A DNA stretch of 8,564 nucleotides, from NCBI GenBank assembly GCA_025934475.1, contig JAICXZ010000087.1, positions 1 through 8,564 of the forward strand, given 5' to 3'. The translations under genes were made by a program, and so were the position numbers. The notes under the pieces were generated by a model, which saw only the letters and a list, made by a program, of their open reading frames with translations, did not search any database and was not told the DNA's origin. Below, piece by piece: positions 1 through 6,747 of the stretch (position 1 is the stretch's first letter; every line of letters starts with the position of its first letter). The stretch comes from Mucilaginibacter sp. Lineage in GTDB: Bacteria; Bacteroidota; Bacteroidia; Sphingobacteriales; Sphingobacteriaceae.

Positions 1-2607
1 AATAACGATCCATTATATGTAATTGATGGTTTTGTAGGAGCCGATTTTTCTATTCTTAACCCAAACGATATAGAGTCGATACAGGTGCTTAAGGATGCCG
101 CATCTACCGCTATTTACGGTAGCAGGGGGGCAAATGGCGTTATCATTATCACCACGAAGCGCGGAAAAAACGGCAATACAAAGGTAACCTACGACGGTTA
201 CGCAGGCTTACAGCAGCAAGGCAAGTTTTTAAAGGTGGACAACCTTCAGCAATATGCTGCTTTACAAAACAGGCTCGCAGCGGTTTTTGGCACGCAGCCA
301 CGGGGCGAGTTTGCTAATCCGAGCATTCTGGGACCGGGCACCAACTGGCAGCAAGCTATCTTCCGTACCGCAGGTGAGCAAAGCCATAACTTATCGGTAT
401 CGGGTGCTAACGGTAAGTCCGACTACTACCTTTCAGCAGGTTACTTTAAGCAGGATGGAACAGTTTTGGGATATAATTTTGACAGGTATAGCATACGCGG
501 CGTTATCAATTCGCAGGCCAAAGACTGGTTAAAGATGGGTACGGTATTTGGTGCAAGCCGAAGCGATGAAAATGTTGGCATGGGCAGCAATACCGGTATT
601 ATTTACAATGCTTTATTGGCAGCACCCGATCAGGCAGTTTATAACGCAGATGGTTCGTACGCTGGTCCGGCATATGTTAATGGTCAATTTGAAGGCGGCC
701 CGAACCCGGTGCAGCAAGCGCTAAACATTTCAAATACGCTTAATAGAAATAATATCAATGGCAATTTATATGCCGATATACAATTTTTCAAAGATCTGAG
801 CTTACACTCGGAAGTTGGCGGCGATTTCAATTGGGCCAATGGCCAAACCTTTAATCCAACTTACTCCTACGGCGCAGCAGGCGTAACCTCGGTCGATCAG
901 ACGTTTCACAATGACAATGCTACGCTAAGCCGTGCAATTACAAATAGCAGCTATTGGACCTGGAAGGAGTATTTTAACTATTCGCATACCTGGGGCAAAC
1001 ATTATTTAACAGCCCTGGCAGGCCGTGAAGTTTGGGAATCAAAATATAACTACGTTCCGCTTCAGGGTATAGGTTTTCCCGCAGGCAATAACGTACAGAG
1101 CATCGCGCTGGCGAATGCGGTTGGAGCCAGCGTGCCAGAACAAATAGGCAGTCAGACAATGCAATCATACCTGGGCAGGTTTATTTACACATATGATAAT
1201 AAGTATAGCATTACGGCCAATATACGGAGTGACCAAAGCTCGAATTTCAACCCTAATCCGAACAAGCAAATTGGTTATTTCCCGGGTGTGGCGGTGTCAT
1301 GGAGATTGTCGGAAGAGCCTTTTATGGCTTCGTTAAAATCTGTAGCCAACAACATTAAGATCAGGTTGGGTTATGGTACAACCGGTAATTCAGGCGTTCC
1401 GCAATATGTATATGGCGCATCGTTAAAGGGCGTGGCTACAGCTTTCGGTACAGGGTTTATTATCAATAACGTGGCCAATCCAAACTTAACCTGGCAAACT
1501 ACTATTCAGAAAAACGTTGGGGTTGATTTGACCTTGCTCGATCGCATCGATGTAACTTTCGATGCTTACGACAAAACAGCCAAAAACTTCCTGTTCCAAC
1601 AACCGTTGCCTTATTTCCTTTTGGGCGGTCCCAATGAGTATGGCGATAACCCAGCCGGCATTCAGGCTCCTTATGTAAATGCTGGAAATATCGAAAACAA
1701 AGGCTTTGAGTTCACCATCAACAGCAGAAATATTGAAAGTAAAGACTTTAAGTGGAGCACAACGCTTACATTTTCACACTACAAAAACACTGTAACCTCG
1801 TTAAATGGTGTACCTGCTATTAATGAAAATGTTCCTACGGCCTATGTGAATTTGGCTGCCACCAAAACGGTTGTTGGCCAGCCAATAGGCGAATTCTACG
1901 GTTACAAAGTACAGGGCGTAGTAAAAACCCAGGCACAACTGCAATACCTGGCTACACACCCGCAAAATGTAACGGGCACCACGCCGCAAGTGGTTAGCAG
2001 TGCGCAGGGGAATACCATCTGGCTGGGCGACTTGCAATATGTTGATACCAATCATGATGGCAAAGTAGACGAAAACGACCAGGTACCTCTTGGTAACCCT
2101 AATCCTGATTTTACTTATGGGTTTACCAATACTTTCTCTTACAAGAATTTTGACCTGTCAATATTCTTCTACGGTTCGTATGGCGGCAAAATATTGGATG
2201 TGCTGGAATATCAAACAGCCGGGTTATCAGGCTTGTATACAAACCAGTTAGCCTCTACAGCAAACTTCTGGACGCCAAGCAATCCGAATTCGAATATCCC
2301 GGCGCCGCGCGGCGGACTTGGGAACCCTAACCTGGTAATGTCTGACCGGTTTTTGGAAAGCGCGTCATTCCTGCGTTTGCAGAACGTACGTTTAGGATAT
2401 ACCCTGCCGGCTAATTGGGCCAAACATATAGCTATGACCAATTTTAAAGTGTATGTAAGCGGTCAAAACCTGTTTGTAATTACCAAGTATCCGGGCCTCG
2501 ACCCTGAAGTAGGTTCATTTAATCAAAACCCGCTTTTAATGAATATTGATATGGGAAGATACCCGGCGCCTCGTGTGTTTACATTGGGAATCAACGCACA
2601 GTTTTAA
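1..2607 (+). CDS. SusC/RagA-family TonB-dependent outer-membrane transporter, 5' partial
   Basis: Imports oligosaccharides across the outer membrane, powered by TonB, with SusD as its lid. The frame is open from base 1, giving 868 residues; a GTG at 85 falls inside the conserved plug and is not the start. The plug is seen as DPLYVIDG (residues 3-10), then [18 protein letters not shown] (29-46) and ITTKRG (50-55), typical of the SusC family. The rest is beta-barrel. An EF-hand-like calcium-binding loop, [12 protein letters not shown] (682-693), and the family C-terminal signatures [10 protein letters not shown] (791-800) and [17 protein letters not shown] (821-837) are present. The protein ends in Phe, as expected for Bam-inserted barrels. 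Full-length members usually have about 1000 residues or slightly more, so the signal peptide, carboxypeptidase-like domain, TonB box and early plug lie upstream. The SusD gene begins 18 nt after the stop. The family is certain; the substrate is unknown. Confidence 0.97.
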   Translation, partial: NNDPLYVIDGFVGADFSILNPNDIESIQVLKDAASTAIYGSRGANGVIIITTKRGKNGNTKVTYDGYAGLQQQGKFLKVDNLQQYAALQNRLAAVFGTQPRGEFANPSILGPGTNWQQAIFRTAGEQSHNLSVSGANGKSDYYLSAGYFKQDGTVLGYNFDRYSIRGVINSQAKDWLKMGTVFGASRSDENVGMGSNTGIIYNALLAAPDQAVYNADGSYAGPAYVNGQFEGGPNPVQQALNISNTLNRNNINGNLYADIQFFKDLSLHSEVGGDFNWANGQTFNPTYSYGAAGVTSVDQTFHNDNATLSRAITNSSYWTWKEYFNYSHTWGKHYLTALAGREVWESKYNYVPLQGIGFPAGNNVQSIALANAVGASVPEQIGSQTMQSYLGRFIYTYDNKYSITANIRSDQSSNFNPNPNKQIGYFPGVAVSWRLSEEPFMASLKSVANNIKIRLGYGTTGNSGVPQYVYGASLKGVATAFGTGFIINNVANPNLTWQTTIQKNVGVDLTLLDRIDVTFDAYDKTAKNFLFQQPLPYFLLGGPNEYGDNPAGIQAPYVNAGNIENKGFEFTINSRNIESKDFKWSTTLTFSHYKNTVTSLNGVPAINENVPTAYVNLAATKTVVGQPIGEFYGYKVQGVVKTQAQLQYLATHPQNVTGTTPQVVSSAQGNTIWLGDLQYVDTNHDGKVDENDQVPLGNPNPDFTYGFTNTFSYKNFDLSIFFYGSYGGKILDVLEYQTAGLSGLYTNQLASTANFWTPSNPNSNIPAPRGGLGNPNLVMSDRFLESASFLRLQNVRLGYTLPANWAKHIAMTNFKVYVSGQNLFVITKYPGLDPEVGSFNQNPLLMNIDMGRYPAPRVFTLGINAQF

Positions 2608-2625
2608 ATTTTTAAGAAATTGGAT

Positions 2626-4257
2626 ATGAAAAGACATATAAAATATATCACGGGTCTGGCTGTAATAACAAGTATGCTTGCAGCAGGTTGCAAAAAGGAT
2701 TTTTTTAACCGTCCGCCCGAATCCAGCGTTACGGTTGGCAATTATTACAAAACAACATCGCAGGTACAGGCTGCTACAAATGGTTTGTACGGCTCGCCCT
2801 GGTTTGGCTGGAACAATAAAGTTGGATGGGCTATTACCGAATTATCGAGCGGCAACGGCTTTACCTATTCGTCGGATGTTAATGCCTTCATCACCTGGTC
2901 GGCGCCAAACGCTAACCCCGAAATACTTGCGGCATGGGATTCGCCCTTCACGGTTATAGCGCAATGTAATGGTTTGATTGCTAACATGCCGGCAACCATA
3001 TCCGGCGTATCGCAGGCCACCGTCAACAATGCGCTCGGCGAAGCTCACCTGATGCGTGCGGTTGCTTACTTCTACCTGGTACGTGTTTTCGGGAATGTGC
3101 CAATTGTAGAAAATCCGCTCGACGATATAAAGAACTTTCAAACCGTACCAACTAACCCTATATCTGACGTGTATAAGTTGATGGTTAAGGATCTGCAATT
3201 TGCAGAGGCCAACTGTTCGGCAAATACTGCAAGCACCGGCCACGGCGACAGCGGCTCGGCATCGGCTATGCTGGCAAAAGTTTATCTGTATATGCAGGAT
3301 TATGTGAATGCGCAAAAAGAAGCGGAAAAGGTGATCAACAGCGGCGAATTCGCGCTTTTGCCAACTTACGAAAATCTGTTCCAAACGGCCTTCAATAACA
3401 ATAAGGAAAGCATATTGGCTATGCAATGGATCTCTAACGGAGGCTATGATTATGGCAATTCTATACAGGCATCCTGGGCCTACAACAGTACCATCACCGG
3501 CACTGGCGATGGCTACTCCGTTTTCGGCCCAACAATCGACCTGCAAAATGCATTCAAGGCCGAAGGCGGAGATACCATACGCAGGCATGCTACCATTATG
3601 ATTCCGGGCAGCTATTATCCTGATCTGGATGCGGCATCCGGTGGTTACCGCTTTCCGGCAAACGGCAGCGCTCAGAACGAAAATGCCGCAGCGAAAAAAT
3701 ATGTGGTAGGTACTCCGGCAGACAACGGCGGCAAAAGTGCTGCCCAGGCCGCAGGAAACAACACCTATATCATGCGCTATTCAGATGTTCTGCTGATTGA
3801 AGCCGAAGCTATTCTGGGCCAGTCAGCAGGCATACAGCCAGGCACCGGCATACCGCTTACTGCATCTACTTCGGATGCGAAAGCTTTAACGGCTATTAAC
3901 GCAGTTAGGGCTCGTGTGGGTGTACCAGCCCTTACTTCGTTTACTTATTCGCAGTTATTACTTGAAAGGCGCCTGGAGTTTGCTTTGGAGCAGGATTACT
4001 GGTTTGATCTGTGTCGCATAGATGGCTACAAGCCTGCGGGATCAGCAACGTCGCCTAGCAGCCACCCTACAGCTATCTCCATTATCAGCCAGCAGGAGCG
4101 GGGTACTTATAGCACCACCGCCGATAATAACCCGGTAATCTATTCGAATAAGCTCACGCCAACGGATGCGGACTTTTTCTTCCCGGTGCCGGTTTCAGAG
4201 TCAGCAATTGATCCCAATTTGATTAAGGCGCCGGTGCCGTACAAATTCAACAATTAA
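2626..4257 (+). CDS. SusD/RagB-family glycan-binding outer-membrane lipoprotein
   Basis: Surface lipoprotein that binds the glycan and caps the SusC barrel. I choose the ATG at 2626 (543 residues) over an in-frame TTG at 2620, because MKRHIKYI gives a normal basic signal-peptide start. The lipobox is LAAG-C with the lipidated Cys at 22, followed by KKDFF, a common SusD mature start. Family motifs appear in order: LMRAVAYFYLVRVFGNVPIV (142-161) in the TPR-like helical N-terminal half; SDVLLIEAEAILG (386-398); AINAVRARVGVP (423-434); LERRLEFALEQDYWFDLCR (446-464); and FFFPVPVSESAIDPNL (517-532) near the C-terminus. Length is normal for the family and I see no truncation. It sits 18 nt after the SusC stop and 13 nt before the next gene, so the three are almost surely co-transcribed. 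Ligand specificity cannot be read from the sequence. Confidence 0.96.
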   Translation: MKRHIKYITGLAVITSMLAAGCKKDFFNRPPESSVTVGNYYKTTSQVQAATNGLYGSPWFGWNNKVGWAITELSSGNGFTYSSDVNAFITWSAPNANPEILAAWDSPFTVIAQCNGLIANMPATISGVSQATVNNALGEAHLMRAVAYFYLVRVFGNVPIVENPLDDIKNFQTVPTNPISDVYKLMVKDLQFAEANCSANTASTGHGDSGSASAMLAKVYLYMQDYVNAQKEAEKVINSGEFALLPTYENLFQTAFNNNKESILAMQWISNGGYDYGNSIQASWAYNSTITGTGDGYSVFGPTIDLQNAFKAEGGDTIRRHATIMIPGSYYPDLDAASGGYRFPANGSAQNENAAAKKYVVGTPADNGGKSAAQAAGNNTYIMRYSDVLLIEAEAILGQSAGIQPGTGIPLTASTSDAKALTAINAVRARVGVPALTSFTYSQLLLERRLEFALEQDYWFDLCRIDGYKPAGSATSPSSHPTAISIISQQERGTYSTTADNNPVIYSNKLTPTDADFFFPVPVSESAIDPNLIKAPVPYKFNN

Positions 4258-4270
4258 GTAGAGATATTAA

Positions 4271-5557
4271 ATGATAAAGAAGATGAAACGATCATTAACT
4301 TTTTACTGGATACTACCGGTTTTGGCAGTATTTAGTATCGTTTCCTGTAAAAAGGATAAAAGCCTTGGATATACGCCGGGCACGGGGGCGCCCACGATCA
4401 CCAAAGTGCAGACTGTTAACAAATATGTAGCAGACACGGTACTTCAGTCTACCACAATTTACAACAGTTCGGGCATTGCAACCACCACGGTTGATACCAA
4501 TTTTAACCATAAATCGCTTACGGCTCTTGATTCCACGACCGTAACCGGCAATTTGGGCAATATGTATAGGATAACGGGTACGAATCTGGGCAGCGCTACA
4601 AAACTTACCATCAATGGCGTTACGGTTTATTTTAACCGGGCCTGGGGTAGCGACAATACCATCATTTTTACCTTGCCGACCAATATTCCTTACGTACAGC
4701 CTCAGTCGAACACCATGGTTGTTACCACCCTGCATGGGGCGGTTAGTTATAAGTTTACCACGCTGCCTCCGCCGCCAACTATCCTCCAGGTAACAGACTT
4801 CGACTTTTGGTCAGGTTCACAAATTACGCTTACAGGGAAAGGCTTTGCATCAGTAACAGATATCAAGTTGCAAACTACCGGTGATGAGGTTTCCATCGTT
4901 TCACAGAACGACAGTACCTTAGTATTGCAGATGCCGTCAAGCAGCACGGTTACCGAATCGCCATTATTATTTACCTACACGTCAGGATCAAATACCGGGG
5001 CAAAAACGGCGTCGACTGCTGTTTTCAATGATCTGGATAACGCGTACACCATTTACTTCAAGGACAGCTTCCAAAATTCATGGGGCGATAATTCCTGGTC
5101 GCATCCATCCGGCTCACAGACCGGCACTCCCCACGCATTTGGTGGCACCAGTTCTATTGAGGCAAGCTACCCGGCGGGCGCATGGCAAATTGAAGGCTGG
5201 GCAAACTGGTGGCCAGGCTTTGCTTATGATGCCAGCTATAAGTATCTTACTTTTTGGGTTAAGGGCGGAAAAGCTACCCATACCCTTGTGTTGGTTGGCG
5301 ATAAGATGGTGGGCGGATACGGGCAGGTTCAAAATGCCAACGCTTACGCAGGTCAGCTCGTCACTGTGCCTGCGGGTGTATGGACATTTGTTAAAATACC
5401 GCTCGCGCCACCTTCAACAGCATTTTCGTCAACATCAACCTTGCTTAATTATTGGGCGAATGGCTCTACTGCCAACCAGCTAGGGTTCTTCCTGCAGGGA
5501 CAAAGCGGAGACGTTAACGAAACCATGTATTTTGATGAGGTTGCGTTTGTAAAATAA
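4271..5557 (+). CDS. IPT/TIG-domain surface glycan-binding lipoprotein (SGBP-like)
   Basis: Likely an auxiliary surface glycan-binding protein that helps the SusCD pair capture polysaccharide. The 428 residues begin with a lipoprotein signal (SIVS-C, Cys26), followed by KKDKS. An alternative ATG at 4283 (Met5) is possible. Two immunoglobulin-like TIG domains follow: TIG1 about 41-164, with the core YRITGTNLGSATKLTINGVTV at 99-119 in which Gly103, Asn105 and Gly107 mark the TIG turn; and TIG2 about 169-252, with SQITLTGKGFASVTDIKL (183-200). A Pro run (167-169) joins them. The C-terminal domain (about 258-428) appears to be a beta-sandwich, rich in Trp (271, 276, 305, 310, 313, 314, 371) and ending in YFDEVAF (420-426), as in carbohydrate-binding modules. 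This order matches SGBP-B-type proteins encoded next to SusCD in PULs. The fold assignment is by pattern and the ligand is unknown. It is the last gene before a hairpin-containing gap. Confidence 0.87.
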   Translation: MIKKMKRSLTFYWILPVLAVFSIVSCKKDKSLGYTPGTGAPTITKVQTVNKYVADTVLQSTTIYNSSGIATTTVDTNFNHKSLTALDSTTVTGNLGNMYRITGTNLGSATKLTINGVTVYFNRAWGSDNTIIFTLPTNIPYVQPQSNTMVVTTLHGAVSYKFTTLPPPPTILQVTDFDFWSGSQITLTGKGFASVTDIKLQTTGDEVSIVSQNDSTLVLQMPSSSTVTESPLLFTYTSGSNTGAKTASTAVFNDLDNAYTIYFKDSFQNSWGDNSWSHPSGSQTGTPHAFGGTSSIEASYPAGAWQIEGWANWWPGFAYDASYKYLTFWVKGGKATHTLVLVGDKMVGGYGQVQNANAYAGQLVTVPAGVWTFVKIPLAPPSTAFSSTSTLLNYWANGSTANQLGFFLQGQSGDVNETMYFDEVAFVK

Positions 5558-5562
5558 AAATC

Positions 5563-5595
5563 AGGCTTGCGAAGTCTTCACACCTTCGTGAGCCT
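5563..5595 (+). other. Stem-loop just after the glycan-binding protein gene
   Basis: Arms 5563-5574 (AGGCTTGCGAAG) and 5584-5595 (CTTCGTGAGCCT) pair over 12 positions, ten Watson-Crick and two G-U, around a 9-nt loop. It starts 6 nt after the stop codon at 5557. No run of T follows, so it is a poor intrinsic terminator. It could protect the 3' end of the upstream mRNA or act with the second hairpin about 40 nt further on. Pairing was checked base by base; the function is inferred. Confidence 0.55.
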
Positions 5596-5609
5596 TGAAA
5601 TTTAAATAA

Positions 5610-5668
5610 AGGTTCAGGTTTAGTTGATTAGTTTTTGAGATGCCGCCGGTGACGGTTCCAGGTTCAGG
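5610..5668 (+). repeat. Short direct repeat AGGTTCAGG, candidate operator half-sites
   Basis: The 9-mer AGGTTCAGG occurs at 5610-5618 and again at 5660-5668, exactly 50 nt apart, upstream of the AraC-type gene. Fifty nt is close to a whole number of helical turns, so paired binding sites for the regulator are conceivable. The second copy overlaps the loop and right arm of the terminator-like hairpin. A 9-mer can recur by chance, so this is weak evidence. Confidence 0.25.
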
Positions 5669-5685
5669 CGGCATCTCTTTGTTGT
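5637..5685 (+). terminator. Probable intrinsic terminator after the SusC/SusD/SGBP unit
   Basis: A perfect 11-bp inverted repeat, GAGATGCCGCC (5637-5647) with GGCGGCATCTC (5667-5677), encloses a 19-nt loop. The stem is GC-rich towards the loop and is followed by a short interrupted T stretch (TTTGTTGT, 5678-5685). A TTTTT also lies on the left side, but on the opposite strand this reads as A, so it would not end transcription arriving from the right. It sits 79 nt after the SGBP stop and 75 nt before the regulator ATG, a natural place to separate two units. The long loop and weak T tract mean termination may be partial. Confidence 0.6.
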
Positions 5686-5745
5686 AAATCATTATGTTCA
5701 TGTTAAATAGGTGTCATATCGGTGCGCTGTTTAACCAGTTATTTT

Positions 5746-5750
5746 AGGAG
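5746..5750 (+). promoter_or_regulatory. AGGAG ribosome-binding-like site before the AraC-type gene
   Basis: AGGAG ends only 2 nt before the ATG at 5753, too close for a standard Shine-Dalgarno site at that codon. In-frame GTG (5765) and ATG (5768) lie 14 and 17 nt downstream, somewhat far. The motif therefore does not settle the start. Bacteroidota often initiate without a Shine-Dalgarno sequence, so it may be coincidental. Confidence 0.3.
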
Positions 5751-5752
5751 AT

Positions 5753-6628
5753 ATGGCAAGTAGTGTGATGCGGGAAATAACTCCGCTAACCCCAAGTGAT
5801 TGCTTTACTATTTTTTCGCGGGTTAAACAGAAATTCGACTTTCCTCTTCATTATCACGAAGAATATGAGTTAACCCTGATACTCAACGCCAAAGGGGCCA
5901 AACGGGTAATAGGTGGGCATATTGAAATGATTGAGAATGCAGAGTTGGTGCTGATTGGACCTAATATGTATCATGGCTGGTTTACACACCAATGCCAGAG
6001 CGAGGAAATAACCGAGGTTGTAATCCAGTTTCATAAGGATCTTTTCGATGATAAATTGCTGAAGCGAAACCAGCTGAGCTTTATAAAGAGCATGTTCGAG
6101 CGTTCGCAGAGGGGCATTTTATTTTCGCAGGAGGCTGTTTTGGCGCTGAAGGACCGGCTGCTTACGCTGGATAAAAAGACAGGTTTTGATTCGGTGCTCG
6201 AATTACTTTCCATCCTGCACGACCTGTCGATTTCGCGCAATACGCGTACGTTGTCAGACCTCGTTTTTTCAAGTGAAAAGTTCTACTATAATAGCCGCCG
6301 CATCGAGAAGGTGTTCGAGTATATGAATGCCAATTACAACAAATCGGTATCGCTGGCCGAAGTGGCAAGAATAGCCAACATGCCCGAAGCTTCATTTAGC
6401 CGGTTTATTAAAAAACGCACCGGTAAAACCTTCATTGACAGCCTGAACGAGATACGTCTTGGCCACGCGTCGCGGATGCTCATTGACACAACGAATACCA
6501 TTGCTGAGATCGCCTATAAATGCGGGTTTAACAATATTTCCAACTTCAACCGGATATTCAAGCGCAAAAAATTCTGCATACCCAAGGAGTTCAGGGAGAC
6601 TTATACCGGGAATCGGGTCTTTATATGA
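5753..6628 (+). CDS. AraC-family transcriptional regulator with cupin-like sensor domain
   Basis: Cytoplasmic DNA-binding regulator, probably sugar-responsive, of 291 residues. The N-terminal part has an AraC-type cupin pattern: PLHYHEEYELTLI (31-43, His33 and His35), a Gly-rich turn near 53-55, and LVLIGPNMYHGWF (65-77). A helical linker follows, about 95-180. The C-terminal AraC DNA-binding domain spans about 184-285: helix-turn-helix 1 at LAEVARIANMPEASFSRFIK (201-220), and the second at IAEIAYKCGFNNISNFNRIF (250-269) closing with IPKEFR (276-281). The usual K-x-x-G-x-[TS]-P box reads KKFCIP here, with Cys275 and Ile276 in place of Gly and Thr/Ser. The start is uncertain; ATG 5768 (Met6) directly precedes the family-like REITPL. 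It stands alone between two non-coding gaps on the same strand as the PUL genes. Control of the locus is inferred from position only; no matching operator is proven. Confidence 0.93.
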   Translation: MASSVMREITPLTPSDCFTIFSRVKQKFDFPLHYHEEYELTLILNAKGAKRVIGGHIEMIENAELVLIGPNMYHGWFTHQCQSEEITEVVIQFHKDLFDDKLLKRNQLSFIKSMFERSQRGILFSQEAVLALKDRLLTLDKKTGFDSVLELLSILHDLSISRNTRTLSDLVFSSEKFYYNSRRIEKVFEYMNANYNKSVSLAEVARIANMPEASFSRFIKKRTGKTFIDSLNEIRLGHASRMLIDTTNTIAEIAYKCGFNNISNFNRIFKRKKFCIPKEFRETYTGNRVFI

Positions 6629-6724
6629 GTTGATTAGGTTGAATAGGTTATTATTCCTGGCATTAAAATTAATCGCTTAACCAACTCAATCTAACTTAAT
6701 CAACCCAATCTAACCCAATCAACT
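6628..6724 (+). repeat. Imperfect inverted repeat made of degenerate 10-nt units
   Basis: The left arm, AGTTGATTAGGTTG and onward (6628-6649), starts at the last base of the regulator stop codon. It pairs with 6702-6724: AGTTGATT with AATCAACT, then GGTT with AACC, then a mismatched centre, then GGTT with AACC. The right side holds four near-tandem units: AACTCAATCT (6683-6692), AACTTAATCA (6693-6702), AACCCAATCT (6702-6711) and AACCCAATCA (6712-6721). About 52 nt separate the arms. It fills most of the 119-nt gap between the regulator and hydrolase genes. It may act as a terminator-like or mRNA-stabilising structure, or be a dispersed intergenic repeat; there is no T tract. Confidence 0.65.
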
Positions 6725-6747
6725 ACCAAAAAGCTTAAAATCTATAA

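Noticed and set aside
85..87. GTG as a start codon for the SusC-type gene
   Set aside because: The frame continues to base 1 with conserved plug sequence ([17 protein letters not shown]), so the true start lies upstream of the window.
2620..2622. TTG as start of the SusD-type gene
   Set aside because: The ATG 6 nt downstream gives a typical lipoprotein signal peptide; the TTG adds only two residues and has no better ribosome-binding site.
2842..3588. Long antisense open frame (248 residues) on the - strand inside the SusD gene
   Set aside because: It lies wholly inside a SusD gene with all family motifs intact; its translation is Cys/Arg/Ile-rich with no recognisable domain, as expected for a shadow frame.
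5028..5483. A 151-codon + strand frame within the glycan-binding protein gene
   Set aside because: It overlaps the C-terminal domain in another frame and its translation (Arg, Pro and His rich) shows no domain or plausible start signal.
5678..5700. Possible Bacteroidota promoter (TTTG then TATGTTCA) before the AraC-type gene
   Set aside because: The -7-like element matches the TAnnTTTG consensus only in part and the spacing between the elements is too short.
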